This document shows positions 37,165 to 46,484 of a DNA stretch of 64,000 nucleotides, in pieces. The position numbers and the translations under genes are program-made. Numbering within the stretch: position 1 is the stretch's first letter; every line of letters begins with the position of its first letter. Below the pieces are notes generated by a model. That model did not search any database. It was given only the letters and a program-made list of their open reading frames with translations, and was not told the origin of the DNA. This DNA is from Vibrio navarrensis. GTDB taxonomy: Bacteria > Pseudomonadota > Gammaproteobacteria > Enterobacterales > Vibrionaceae. The stretch spans positions 2,728,001 through 2,792,000 of the forward strand of contig NZ_CP065217.1 in NCBI RefSeq assembly GCF_015767675.1, written 5' to 3'.

Positions 37165-37617
37165 ACCAACGGATCCCGATTTCGCTGCTTAAACACTCGA
37201 CTTCGAACCTTCCTTTAAATTCCATTTGGTATGACCAGTCTCATTTTCCGTCGCTGGCTATTTAGCCAAACAGCAAACATGCCGCGAACTCATCTCACAT
37301 TCCCCTAACCTAACTCTGCTTATCTAGTTAATAAAATGTAATATTCTCTGATAGTTAACGAGAATATGCGGCTTCTGAACGTCAAATACATGGTGGATTG
37401 GCTATGAAAGCTATGTCTTCAATTGCTCATTGCGCGAAAAATACTCAAACAATGACTTATTTAACAAAAAAGATACGTATCATTAATAAAATTATGCTCG
37501 AACGCTCAATTTGATTGTTTGTTTGTTTTCGCAATCGTTTAAATGTGCAAAATAACCGCTGTGCATGTGGTTTATAAAAATAAGCACGCCGACTGTGGAA
37601 CATAAAGGACTCTTACC
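37165..37617 (+). promoter_or_regulatory. glpF upstream region with GlpR-like operator
   Basis: A 453-base gap without a gene. The distal part is unremarkable AT-rich sequence. At 37494-37509 lies ATGCTCGAACGCTCAA, matching a motif before glpD at 14 of 16 positions; its left half ATGCTCG fits the known GlpR half-site ATGYTCG. TTTTCGCAATCGTTTAA at about 37526-37542 may be a second weaker site. The glpF ribosome-binding site is AAAGGA. Confidence 0.5.
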
Positions 37618-38469
37618 ATGACAAACAAAAAAACAACTCTCTTCGGAGAGTGCCTGGCCGAATTCATCGGTACAGGTCTACTTATCTTTTTCGGTGTTGG
37701 CTGCGTTGCCGCGCTGGTTCTTGCCGGTGCTCAATTTGGTCAATGGGAAATCAGCATTGTGTGGGGCTTTGGGGTCACCATCGCTATCTACTGCACCGCA
37801 GGGGTATCGGGTGCGCACATCAACCCAGCGGTGACCATCGCTCTGGCTGCTTTCCATGGCTTCGATAAAGCGAAAGTCGTGCCTTACATCATCGCTCAAT
37901 TGCTTGGCGCATTTTGCTCTGCGGCGCTGGTTTACAGCCTGTACAGCAACCTCTTCACTGACTACGAACTGGCGCACAACCTGATCCGTGGCAGCAAAGA
38001 GGGCTTGGCAACGGCTGGTATTTTCTCCACTTACCCACACGCTTCAATCTCTTTCCTTGGCGCTTTTGCGGTGGAATTTGTGATTACCGCGGTACTGATG
38101 TTCGCCATTTTGGCGCTAGGCGATGAGCACAACGGCGCTTCTCGCGGCGCGATGAACCCACTGTTGATCGGCATTTTGATTGCGGTCATCGGTGGCTCAC
38201 TTGGCCCACTAACCGGTTTTGCCATGAACCCGGCTCGTGACTTTGGACCAAAACTGTTTGCTTACTTTGCAGGCTGGGATTATGCCCTGACTGGTGCGAA
38301 AGACATTCCTTACTTTATCGTGCCAATCCTTGCTCCGATTGCTGGTGCTTGCTTTGGTGGCTGGTTGTATCCAAAAGCGATTGCGGCCTACCTACCTAAT
38401 GTTGGCCAAGGTTGCACCATCCCGAATCAATGCGATGCTGCTGAAGACGTTGAAGAAGCTCGCGCTTAA
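37618..38469 (+). CDS. glpF: Glycerol uptake facilitator (aquaglyceroporin)
   Basis: Inner-membrane MIP-family channel for glycerol, 283 residues, six full helices plus two half-helices. The two pore signatures are visible: SGAHINPAVTIAL (NPA near residue 68) and GFAMNPARDFGPK (NPA near 203), with the aspartate after the second NPAR that distinguishes glycerol facilitators from water channels. It is followed after 43 bases by glpK, forming the glpFK unit. Control by GlpR is suggested by the motif 108 bases upstream. Confidence 0.96.
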   Translation: MTNKKTTLFGECLAEFIGTGLLIFFGVGCVAALVLAGAQFGQWEISIVWGFGVTIAIYCTAGVSGAHINPAVTIALAAFHGFDKAKVVPYIIAQLLGAFCSAALVYSLYSNLFTDYELAHNLIRGSKEGLATAGIFSTYPHASISFLGAFAVEFVITAVLMFAILALGDEHNGASRGAMNPLLIGILIAVIGGSLGPLTGFAMNPARDFGPKLFAYFAGWDYALTGAKDIPYFIVPILAPIAGACFGGWLYPKAIAAYLPNVGQGCTIPNQCDAAEDVEEARA

Positions 38470-38512
38470 TAAATTGACTAAAATATAACTAACGAAACGA
38501 AAGGATCTTACC

Positions 38513-40030
38513 ATGACTGAGCAGAAGTACATTGTGGCGCTGGACCAAGGCACAACCAGTTCTCGCGCGGTGGTTTTAGACCACGACGCGAATATTGTTT
38601 CCGTTTCCCAGCGCGAGTTCACTCAGATCTACCCTCAAGCAGGATGGGTAGAGCACGATCCCATGGAAATTTACGCCACCCAGAGCTCAACCTTAGTGGA
38701 AGTTTTGGGTAAATCCGGCATTCGTAGCGACCAAGTCGCCGCCATCGGTATCACCAACCAACGTGAAACCACCATTGTGTGGAACAAAGAGACTGGCAAA
38801 CCGGTGTATAACGCGATTGTGTGGCAATGCCGCCGCACCGCCGATATCTGTGAAGATCTGAAAGCACGCGGCTTGGAGAGCTACATCCGTGACAATACAG
38901 GCCTAGTGCTCGACCCTTACTTCTCGGGCACCAAGGTGAAGTGGATTCTCGATAACGTGGAAGGCGCTCGCGAAGACGCTGAAGCCGGCAAACTGCTGTT
39001 TGGTACCGTCGATACTTGGCTCGTTTGGAAAATGACCCAAGGCCGTGTGCACGTAACCGACTACACCAACGCCTCTCGTACCATGCTATTTAACATCAAC
39101 GATTTGTGTTGGGATCAGAAGCTTCTAGACGAAATGGACATTCCAGCCTCAATGTTGCCAGAAGTGAAACGCTCTTCTGAAGTCTACGGCCAAACCAACA
39201 TCGGTGGTAAAGGTGGTACGCGTATTCCAATCGCCGGGATCGCAGGTGACCAGCAAGCAGCACTGTACGGACAAATGTGTGTTGAAGCGGGGCAAGCGAA
39301 AAACACCTACGGTACGGGCTGCTTCTTGCTGATGAACACGGGTAAAGAGAAAGTGGCGTCGCAAAACGGCCTACTGACCACACTGGCTTGTGGCCCACAA
39401 GGCGAACCCGCCTACGCGCTGGAAGGTGCGGTATTTATGGGCGGCGCATCGATTCAATGGCTACGCGATGAGCTTAAGCTGATTTCTGATGCGCACGACT
39501 CTGAATACTTTGCTACCAAAGTTGACACTTCAAACGGCGTGTATGTGGTGCCTGCCTTTACTGGCCTTGGCGCACCATACTGGGATGCCTATGCTCGCGG
39601 CACCATTGTCGGCCTGACTCGCGGCGTGAACTCGAATCACATCATCCGCGCGACACTAGAAAGCATCGCCTACCAAACTCGCGACGTGTTGGATGCAATG
39701 CAAGCCGATTCAGGCATCAAGCTCTCTGCGCTGCGCGTCGATGGTGGTGCGGTGGCCAATAACTTCTTAATGCAGTTCCAATCCGATGTATTGGATACCG
39801 AAGTGCACCGTCCGAAAGTGACCGAAGTAACCGCACTTGGCGCAGCATACCTGGCCGGCCTTGCCGTGGGTTACTGGAACAGCATTGATGAGCTGAAGAA
39901 CAAAGCGGAAATCGATCGCTCTTTCCTTCCTCATCACGACGAAGAGAAACGCAACCGCCGCTACAAAGGCTGGAAGCGTGCCGTTAAGTGTGCGCAAACT
40001 TGGTCTGAAATGCGCGATCTCGAAGATTAA
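38513..40030 (+). CDS. glpK: Glycerol kinase
   Basis: Cytoplasmic kinase that traps glycerol as sn-glycerol 3-phosphate, 505 residues. The FGGY-family N-terminal ATP motif is [18 protein letters not shown]. The segments [39 protein letters not shown] and [20 protein letters not shown] are diagnostic. It is co-transcribed with glpF and closed by a strong terminator. In E. coli GlpK is inhibited by EIIAGlc and fructose-1,6-bisphosphate; whether this holds here cannot be read. Confidence 0.97.
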   Translation: MTEQKYIVALDQGTTSSRAVVLDHDANIVSVSQREFTQIYPQAGWVEHDPMEIYATQSSTLVEVLGKSGIRSDQVAAIGITNQRETTIVWNKETGKPVYNAIVWQCRRTADICEDLKARGLESYIRDNTGLVLDPYFSGTKVKWILDNVEGAREDAEAGKLLFGTVDTWLVWKMTQGRVHVTDYTNASRTMLFNINDLCWDQKLLDEMDIPASMLPEVKRSSEVYGQTNIGGKGGTRIPIAGIAGDQQAALYGQMCVEAGQAKNTYGTGCFLLMNTGKEKVASQNGLLTTLACGPQGEPAYALEGAVFMGGASIQWLRDELKLISDAHDSEYFATKVDTSNGVYVVPAFTGLGAPYWDAYARGTIVGLTRGVNSNHIIRATLESIAYQTRDVLDAMQADSGIKLSALRVDGGAVANNFLMQFQSDVLDTEVHRPKVTEVTALGAAYLAGLAVGYWNSIDELKNKAEIDRSFLPHHDEEKRNRRYKGWKRAVKCAQTWSEMRDLED

Positions 40031-40051
40031 TTCTTACCTCCCCCTATGTTT

Positions 40052-40078
40052 GGGCGCCTTCATGGCGCCCTTTTTTGT
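40052..40078 (+). terminator. Terminator of glpFK
   Basis: The perfect stem GGGCGCC (40052-40058) and GGCGCCC (40064-40070) has loop TTCAT, then six T. It lies 21 bases past the glpK stop. Confidence 0.92.
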
Positions 40079-40215
40079 TGTTTCAGCCGATTTCTTGATG
40101 TTGGTTGCTTCTATGAATGCGTTATTTAGCGCACAATAGCCCGAGTGATTATTTTCGAATGCCAGCATTTCTAACCCTTAAGGACTAAGCTGGTTAGAGG
40201 CATCAGGGAGACAAA

Positions 40216-40983
40216 GTGAAGCAGATACCAAGACACCAACAAATTATCGAAATGGTGAAAAAGCAGGGATACGTCAGCACCGAGGAGCTGGTCGAGAAAT
40301 TTAATGTTAGCCCGCAGACCATTCGCCGTGATCTGAACGAACTTGCCGACGAGAATAAAATCCGCCGCTACCATGGTGGCGCAACCATTCCGCTCAGCTC
40401 AGAAAACACCTCCTACTCGACCCGCAAAAAAGAGCACTTTACCGAGAAAGATCTGATCGCCGAAGAGCTAGCCAAGCACATTCCCGATGGCGCTACGCTG
40501 TTTATTGACATCGGCACCACGCCAGAGGCGGTTGCCAAAGCGCTCAACAAAAATCACAAGCAATTGCGCGTCGTTACCAACAACATCAACGTCGCCAGTA
40601 TTTTGCTCAGCAATCCAGAGATCAAAGTTATCCTCGCGGGCGGAGAAGTGCGTAACCGAGATGGCGGCATTGTCGGAGAAGCCACGTTGGATTTCATCAA
40701 ACAGTTCCGCCTCGATTTCGGCATCTTAGGCATCAGCGGCATTGATTACGATGGCTCCTTGCTCGATTTCGATTATCACGAAGTGCGCGTTAAACAGGCC
40801 ATTATCGAAAACAGCCGCAGTGTGTACTTAGCGGTCGACCACAGCAAATTTGGCCGTAATGCGATGGTGAAACTGGGCAACATCTCGCAAATTAACTTGC
40901 TGATCACCAATCAGCAACCTCCCGAAGAGATCAGCGCCATACTCAAAGAGCATCAAATCCCGTTAGAAATCGCTAGCCACTGA
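40216..40983 (+). CDS. glpR: Glycerol-3-phosphate regulon repressor
   Basis: DeoR-family repressor, 255 residues, that senses glycerol 3-phosphate and represses glp genes. Helix-turn-helix at about 19-43 (VSTEELVEKFNVSPQTIRRD); effector domain with LFIDIGTTPEAVAKAL and GGEVRNRDGGIVGEATLDF, as in GlpR. Start is GTG at 40216 with GGGAG upstream. ATTTTCGAATG at 40151-40161 upstream recurs, inverted, before glpD and may be an autoregulatory half-site. It sits between glpFK and glpD, all same direction. Confidence 0.94.
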   Translation: MKQIPRHQQIIEMVKKQGYVSTEELVEKFNVSPQTIRRDLNELADENKIRRYHGGATIPLSSENTSYSTRKKEHFTEKDLIAEELAKHIPDGATLFIDIGTTPEAVAKALNKNHKQLRVVTNNINVASILLSNPEIKVILAGGEVRNRDGGIVGEATLDFIKQFRLDFGILGISGIDYDGSLLDFDYHEVRVKQAIIENSRSVYLAVDHSKFGRNAMVKLGNISQINLLITNQQPPEEISAILKEHQIPLEIASH

Positions 40984-41004
40984 CCTTTCCTCAAGCTCCC
41001 TTTG

Positions 41005-41040
41005 CGCCTCACTTCTTTGGTGGGGCGTTTTTGTTTTCGT
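41005..41040 (+). terminator. Terminator of glpR
   Basis: CGCCTCAC (41005-41012) pairs with GTGGGGCG (41020-41027), one wobble, followed by TTTTTGTTTT. It lies 22 bases past the glpR stop. Confidence 0.85.
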
Positions 41041-41138
41041 CTCCACAAACACCCAAACGCGCGCCTTATCAGCTTCCTTTTCTTTGTTCTTATGCGCAAA
41101 TCACACAAACGCTCAAAAACGAAAATAAAAGATGATCT

Positions 41139-41192
41139 CATTCGAAAATTCGGTTAGGCTTCTTTTAGTTTCTAAAATGCTCGTTCGCTCAA
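41139..41192 (+). promoter_or_regulatory. glpD upstream GlpR-like operators
   Basis: ATGCTCGTTCGCTCAA at 41177-41192 differs from the glpF motif only in its two central bases. CATTCGAAAAT at 41139-41149 is the exact inverse of the element upstream of glpR (40151-40161). A further CGCTCAA lies at 41110-41116. Repeated motifs confined to glp promoters point to GlpR; the glpD start is 29 bases beyond. Confidence 0.5.
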
Positions 41193-41221
41193 CATGACAA
41201 TACAAAAATAGGTCAGCTTCT

Positions 41222-42763
41222 ATGATGAACTCACAACCTCAACAATCTCCAATTCTTGATCTCATTGTCGTTGGCGGTGGGATCAATGGTGCTGGTATCG
41301 CCGCCGACGCAGCAGGCCGTGGGCTTAGCGTTGGTTTATACGAAATGAAAGACTTCGCTTCAGCTACCTCGTCAGCCAGTTCGAAACTGATCCACGGTGG
41401 GCTGCGCTATCTTGAACACTATGAGTTTCGTTTGGTCTCGGAAGCGCTTGCTGAACGTGAAGTGCTGATCAAAAAAGCACCGCACATCGCCTTTCCGATG
41501 CGCTTTCGTTTGCCACATCGCTCCTATCTGCGCCCAGCGTGGATGATTCGCTGTGGGCTATTTTTGTATGACCACCTTGGCAAACGCACAACGTTACCTG
41601 GCAGTGAAAAGGTCAATCTGGCGCAGACAGGCCTTCTCAAAGAAGAGATGAAAGTGGGCTTTGAGTACTCCGATTGCTGGGTGGATGATGCCAGACTCAC
41701 ACTCTTGAATGCCCTTTCCGCACAGCAAAATGGCGCGGAAGTGCGCAACTATTGCAAAGTGGAAAAAGCCGAACGCACCGAAGGGATGTGGAAAGTAACG
41801 CTGCAAGATCAGCACACTGGCGAGCGTTTTGAGCGCATGGCGCGTGCGTTGGTCAATGCGGCTGGCCCTTGGGTAAAAGCGTTTTACGATCAAAGTTTGG
41901 CTACGCCATCACCACGCAATATTCGTTTGATCAAAGGCTCACACATCGTGGTACCACGCGTGCATCCCGATCCTCAGGCGTATATTTTACAAAACAACGA
42001 TGGTCGGATCGTTTTTGTTATCCCTTATCTAGATAAGTTCTCAATTATCGGCACCACCGATGTGGAATACAAAGGCGACCCGCGCGAAGTGGCGATCGCG
42101 GAGCAAGAGATCGAGTACTTGATTGATATCGTCAATCAGCACTTTATCCACCAGCTTGAGCGCAAAGACGTAGTATGGACGTACAGCGGCGTGCGCCCTT
42201 TGTGTGATGATGAGTCGGACTCACCGCAAGCCATTACCCGCGACTACACCATCGAGCTTGAGCAAGAGTTAGACCAAGCACCTCTTCTCTCCATCTTTGG
42301 TGGCAAGCTAACCACTTACCGCAAGCTGGCGGAATCGGCGATGCGTAAATTAGCGCCCTACTTTACCGAGATGGGTCAAGCATGGACCGCCAACCAAGCC
42401 CTGCCAGGCGGACACTTTAGTTGCACACGCGAGCAACTCGCCACGTCACTGACCCAGCAGCACGCATGGCTACCCCCTGCTTTGGCACAACGCTACGTAG
42501 CGCAATTTGGTAGCGATGCTCGGGTGCTGCTGCAAGATGTAGCTCAAGAGAGCGACATGGGCCTGCTGTTTGCCGAAGGCGTCTACCAAAAAGAGATCGA
42601 TTATATGCTGAACCATGAGTTTGCCCGCTGCGCAGACGATGTACTGTGGCGACGCACTAAACTTGGCCTTTACCTCACCCCAGAGCAGGTAGATGAACTC
42701 ACACGCTATATTCAGCAGCAAGTAGAAGGTACTCAGCCAGCGCTACTTAAAGCGGCCTGTTAA
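41222..42763 (+). CDS. glpD: Aerobic glycerol-3-phosphate dehydrogenase
   Basis: Membrane-associated FAD enzyme oxidising glycerol 3-phosphate to dihydroxyacetone phosphate and feeding the quinone pool, 513 residues. The N-terminal dinucleotide motif is LIVVGGGINGAGIAADAAGR. SSASSKLIHGGLRYLEHYEF and TYSGVRPLCDDESDSPQAIT are family hallmarks, with a C-terminal DAO_C-like helical domain. The first two codons are both ATG; 41225 is an alternative start. It completes the glp pathway from uptake to central metabolism. Confidence 0.97.
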   Translation: MMNSQPQQSPILDLIVVGGGINGAGIAADAAGRGLSVGLYEMKDFASATSSASSKLIHGGLRYLEHYEFRLVSEALAEREVLIKKAPHIAFPMRFRLPHRSYLRPAWMIRCGLFLYDHLGKRTTLPGSEKVNLAQTGLLKEEMKVGFEYSDCWVDDARLTLLNALSAQQNGAEVRNYCKVEKAERTEGMWKVTLQDQHTGERFERMARALVNAAGPWVKAFYDQSLATPSPRNIRLIKGSHIVVPRVHPDPQAYILQNNDGRIVFVIPYLDKFSIIGTTDVEYKGDPREVAIAEQEIEYLIDIVNQHFIHQLERKDVVWTYSGVRPLCDDESDSPQAITRDYTIELEQELDQAPLLSIFGGKLTTYRKLAESAMRKLAPYFTEMGQAWTANQALPGGHFSCTREQLATSLTQQHAWLPPALAQRYVAQFGSDARVLLQDVAQESDMGLLFAEGVYQKEIDYMLNHEFARCADDVLWRRTKLGLYLTPEQVDELTRYIQQQVEGTQPALLKAAC

Positions 42764-42769
42764 ACCTAA

Positions 42770-42855
42770 GCTCTCTGTTTCTTAGCAAACAACACTGGCG
42801 TCATGGCAGTAAGTCGCGTACTTTGAACACTGCCATTTTTTAGGAAACAGAGAGC
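42770..42855 (+). terminator. glpD terminator nested in a long inverted repeat
   Basis: ATGGCAGT (42803-42810) pairs with ACTGCCAT (42829-42836), the loop contains a further AAGT/ACTT pair, and T5 follows: a terminator after glpD. An outer perfect 12-bp inverted repeat, GCTCTCTGTTTC (42770-42781) and GAAACAGAGAGC (42844-42855), encloses it and ends 6 bases before the zntB start. Confidence 0.8.
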
Positions 42856-42861
42856 CTATCC

Positions 42862-43791
42862 ATGGGATTTATCATTGCTCACTGGGATTTCAATTCCGCC
42901 CCGGCGAATCAGCCAAGTGACAATCAACTGCGCATGCAAGCGGGTCACTGGTATCATTGTGAACGCCACCATCCTGATATCCGCCGCTGGTTAATCGACA
43001 ATCAAGTGCCACTGAGCACCATTAACCACCTTTTAGCTGACGAGACTCGGCCCTCTTTTCACCGCTATGATGATGAGAGCTTCATGCTGATCCTGCGTGG
43101 TGTGAACATGAACGAAAACGCCACACCGGAAGACATGCTAAGTGTGCGTATTCTCTATTTTAACGGCTGCTTAATCTCTACACGCAAAATCTCCTCCAAA
43201 GCCATTTCCGAGATCCGCGACACGCTGACGCAACATAAAGGGCCGCAAACACTCGGCGATCTGCTGCTCGCCATTATTGATGGCTTGACGGGGAAAATGC
43301 AGAGCTATCTGCAAACCATTGAGGATCAAATCGAACGCTTTGAGTTAGACACCGAACAGATTGGCGATGTGATTGAGGTGCAGAAATCGCTCCTGAGCGT
43401 CAAACGCTTCATTCGTCCACAGCAATACGCGATTGCCGACTTCGCTATGTCTGAACTCAATCTTTTACAAAACAAAACACTGCTGATTAATTACGCGCTC
43501 AGCAATATCACGCGTATCAATGAAACTATCGATTTCTACTTAGATGAGCTGCAACTGTTGAAAGAACAAATTCAACAGTTGCGTGAAGACAAGATCAGCC
43601 GCAACAGCTACTTGTTTACCTTGATTGCCAGTATTTTCCTGCCGACCAGTTTTTTAACTGGATTGCTGGGCATCAACATCGGTGGTATCCCGGGTGTCGA
43701 ATCCCCTGTTGCTTTTATGTGGTTTTGCATCGGCTTAGTGGTGATTTTTACCGCCGAAGTGTTGCTACTCAAACGGCTCAAATTTTGGTGA
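42862..43791 (+). CDS. zntB: ZntB-like CorA-family zinc transporter
   Basis: CorA-superfamily metal transporter, 309 residues. A large cytoplasmic N-terminal domain with long helices (GLTGKMQSYLQTIEDQIER onward) precedes two C-terminal transmembrane helices (about 250-270 and 282-302). The pore signature between them is LLGINIGGIPG, the GIN form found in ZntB rather than GMN of CorA. ZntB is reported to move Zn2+ (with protons). It follows glpD after a terminator and is convergent with the GNAT-C39 gene, only 12 bases apart. Confidence 0.85.
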   Translation: MGFIIAHWDFNSAPANQPSDNQLRMQAGHWYHCERHHPDIRRWLIDNQVPLSTINHLLADETRPSFHRYDDESFMLILRGVNMNENATPEDMLSVRILYFNGCLISTRKISSKAISEIRDTLTQHKGPQTLGDLLLAIIDGLTGKMQSYLQTIEDQIERFELDTEQIGDVIEVQKSLLSVKRFIRPQQYAIADFAMSELNLLQNKTLLINYALSNITRINETIDFYLDELQLLKEQIQQLREDKISRNSYLFTLIASIFLPTSFLTGLLGINIGGIPGVESPVAFMWFCIGLVVIFTAEVLLLKRLKFW

Positions 43792-43803
43792 CCATTGCCA
43801 TTA

Positions 43804-44904
43804 TTATCGGGGCACACGGCCTGGTTTGATCACCACGCAGGCCGTGTGTTTCTGTTTGCCAAAACCAATGATCTGCGACAACGCCTTTTTACTCACCGTC
43901 ACATGTGCCGAGGCTATGGCATCTTGTTCAGACTCGGCATGCGGATCGTGAATAAAGAAAAAGCGCTCGCTCATGCCGCTCAACAACACCCAGTGCGGCT
44001 CCTTACTACCATTAAAGCGGTAGGTGCTGATCAGCAGCAGCACGCTCGCCCCTTCTCTGACCCACTGCTCCAGTTGCATTTGGGTTGGCGGCGCTTCAAT
44101 CATGCTGACGTCAAACTCTTGCAACTGTTGGCAGAAATCTTGATGGACGATTTCGATCACTTGTTTTTTATTTTCATCTCGCACGCTGTCGATAAACGGG
44201 GTCGATTTGGCATGACTCCACAGCTCGACATGGTAACCGCGTCGCGCCGCAGCAAGTGCCAATCCGTGGCCACTGCATCCACCGTGCCCAGCTGCCATGA
44301 AAATCGTTGTCGCTTCACGCCACAGTTGTAATTCCTCTTTTCTTGACGGCGTAAATTCCGGGGTGCTATGTGCAAAGGCCATCAGCAAACACGCCGCACC
44401 ACAGGTAAATGGCGTAGTCTGCACGTAAAGAGGCATCGGTAGTAACGTTTTCGGCCCATAGTGCGCCAGCCGTTTTTGCATGCGGATGCCATCACACAAA
44501 TCATCATAATAATGAATCAGCAATTTAAAGGTTTTGTAACCCAATTTTTGGTACAAATTTATTGCGGCTGTATTGTCTTCGCGAACCTCAAGGCGTAATG
44601 TAGTGAAACCCTGTTCAATGGCCGAACGCTCACATAGTTCAATCAAAGACTGAGCAATTTTCTGCCCACGAAACTCAGGTCTTACAGCAATCGAATACAA
44701 TCTTGATAGTTGTGTTCCTTGATGAAACAGTAACAGCGCATAGCCTGCTAACTGTTGGCCACTATCCGCAACCAGCAGCATGGCATGGTCAGATTGGATA
44801 AAACGTTTCATTTGTCTCGGTGCAATTCTGTCACCGGTGAAAAGTTCTTTTTCCAGCTTGTTCAACGCATCAAGATCGGTCATTTTCGCGACACGAAAAT
44901 CCAT
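43804..44904 (-). CDS. GNAT acetyltransferase fused to C39-like cysteine peptidase domain
   Basis: Two-domain protein of 366 residues, not assigned to a pathway. Residues 1-145 are a RimI-like GNAT domain, with the acetyl-CoA loop VRPEFRGQKIAQSLIEL and INLYQKLGYKTF. Residues 155-366 are a C39/papain-like peptidase domain of the DUF3335 kind: Cys168 in TPFTCGAACLLM, His304 in KEPHWVLLSG and Asp320 in FFFIHDPHA form a plausible Cys-His-Asp triad. No ABC transporter domain or signal peptide is present, so it is cytoplasmic. It is divergent (66 bases) from the RLAN/ATP-grasp ligase gene, with which it is probably functionally paired. Confidence 0.85.
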   Translation of the reverse strand: MDFRVAKMTDLDALNKLEKELFTGDRIAPRQMKRFIQSDHAMLLVADSGQQLAGYALLLFHQGTQLSRLYSIAVRPEFRGQKIAQSLIELCERSAIEQGFTTLRLEVREDNTAAINLYQKLGYKTFKLLIHYYDDLCDGIRMQKRLAHYGPKTLLPMPLYVQTTPFTCGAACLLMAFAHSTPEFTPSRKEELQLWREATTIFMAAGHGGCSGHGLALAAARRGYHVELWSHAKSTPFIDSVRDENKKQVIEIVHQDFCQQLQEFDVSMIEAPPTQMQLEQWVREGASVLLLISTYRFNGSKEPHWVLLSGMSERFFFIHDPHAESEQDAIASAHVTVSKKALSQIIGFGKQKHTACVVIKPGRVPR

Positions 44905-44970
44905 TTGGCACCTTCGGGAATGAGTAAGAAAGCTTCCTCATCATAGCTCGTTTATTAAGGAAAAAAAGAG

Positions 44971-46422
44971 ATGGCAAATCTTTTAATTGTGACTGACCAA
45001 ACCAGTGATTGGCAGCAGTATTTTCCATCCGAACAAGTGGTCAATGTTGCCCAATATTTAGACAGTGAATGGCAACACAATCAGCGCAGTGTACAGGTTG
45101 TTAACCTGTGCCGAGATTACAGTTACATGAGCAGTGGCTACTACTGCTCTCTGATGGCGGGCGCACGCGGACATCGCGTCATCCCGACCGTCACCGCCAT
45201 CAACGACATTACCCAGCCATTATTGATCTCCTCCGGTTTTCTTCGCCTTCATCGTCTACCGAAAGATCAAGATGAAATCGCGTGCAAGATCTACTTTGGC
45301 CGCACAGAGCAAAAAGGGCTAGAAAAGCTGGCCAGACGCCTGTTTGAACAATTTATGGTGCCAGTGATTGAGCTGAAAATGACCCGCAATCAGCACAACT
45401 GGCAAATCGACTCAGTACAGCCTTTCCCATTCCAAGATCTTGAAGAACAAGAGGAAAACTTCTTTATCGAATCGCTAGAGATGTTCTCAAACAAAGTATG
45501 GCGCAAACCCAAGCAAGAGAAAAAATATCGCTACGATATCGCGATGCTGGTCGATAACGAAGAGAAAATGCCCCCGTCAGACCCTTCCGCGCTCAAACGC
45601 TTTAAGCGTGCCGCTGCACGTTTAGGGATGAATTTGGAAACCATTTCTCGTGATGAAATTTCGCGTCTTGGCGAGTTCGATGGCCTGTTTATCCGCGCGA
45701 CCACCAATATCAGCAACTATACCTACCGCTTTGCCAAAACGGCCGAGAAACTAGGGCTGGTGGTGATGGACGACTCCGAGTCGATCATGAAGTGTACCAA
45801 CAAGGTCTTTCTCACTGAGCTGCTAAAAAACAACAAAGTGCCTGCGCCAGACAGTGTGATTTTGAAAAACTTTGACCCGGAGTGGAAAAGTGATCTACTC
45901 AGCGAATTAACCTTCCCTATGGTACTAAAAATTCCAGACGGTGCTTTTTCACGTGGCGTAGTAAAAGTACGTAATGAAGAAGAGCTGGAAAGAGAAGCGG
46001 CTGCTCTGTTTGAAAAGAGCGAGTTGATTTTGGCTCAAGCCTTTATGCCAACCGACTTTGACTGGCGCATTGGGATTTTGAATCGCCAAGCGATCTTTGG
46101 CTGTAAATACATGATGAGCCGTGGTCACTGGCAGATTTATCAGCATCACAACAGCGGCCGCGTCTCTTCTGGTGGTTTTGAGACGCTGGATCTAAAACAA
46201 GTGCCGAAAAATGTGGTTGATGTAGCGCTCAAAGCGGCCAACTTGATCGGCAATGGCCTCTACGGCGTGGATCTCAAAGAAATTGATGGCCAAGTGTACG
46301 TGATTGAAGTCAATGACAACCCAAGCATCGATCATCATGTCGAAGACGCCTTCCTCGGTGATTTACTTTACGATCGCATTATGACCGAATTCTTGCGTCG
46401 TATTCAGATGCGCGGTTTCTAA
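44971..46422 (+). CDS. RimK-like ATP-grasp ligase with RLAN N-terminal domain
   Basis: Protein of 483 residues. The N-terminal part (about 1-150) is the RLAN domain that precedes a subset of RimK-like enzymes. The C-terminal part (about 190-475) is an ATP-grasp domain with the nucleotide loop MVLKIPDGAFSRGVVKVRN, DFDWRIGILN, and the metal site GVDLKEIDGQVYVIEVNDNP, where the E-x-N ligands are intact. Such enzymes form amide bonds, usually joining amino acids or peptides. Substrate unknown. Start at 44971 follows a good purine-rich site; a strong terminator follows. Partner: the divergent GNAT-C39 fusion. Confidence 0.88.
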   Translation: MANLLIVTDQTSDWQQYFPSEQVVNVAQYLDSEWQHNQRSVQVVNLCRDYSYMSSGYYCSLMAGARGHRVIPTVTAINDITQPLLISSGFLRLHRLPKDQDEIACKIYFGRTEQKGLEKLARRLFEQFMVPVIELKMTRNQHNWQIDSVQPFPFQDLEEQEENFFIESLEMFSNKVWRKPKQEKKYRYDIAMLVDNEEKMPPSDPSALKRFKRAAARLGMNLETISRDEISRLGEFDGLFIRATTNISNYTYRFAKTAEKLGLVVMDDSESIMKCTNKVFLTELLKNNKVPAPDSVILKNFDPEWKSDLLSELTFPMVLKIPDGAFSRGVVKVRNEEELEREAAALFEKSELILAQAFMPTDFDWRIGILNRQAIFGCKYMMSRGHWQIYQHHNSGRVSSGGFETLDLKQVPKNVVDVALKAANLIGNGLYGVDLKEIDGQVYVIEVNDNPSIDHHVEDAFLGDLLYDRIMTEFLRRIQMRGF

Positions 46423-46446
46423 TTTTACACAACAAGCTCTGCTAAC

Positions 46447-46482
46447 AACCAAGCCACTAGCAATGAGTGGCTTGGTTTTTTC
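46447..46482 (+). terminator. Terminator of the ATP-grasp gene
   Basis: The perfect 12-bp stem AACCAAGCCACT (46447-46458) and AGTGGCTTGGTT (46466-46477) has a 7-nt loop and a T run. It lies between convergent genes. Confidence 0.92.
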
Positions 46483-46484
46483 TA

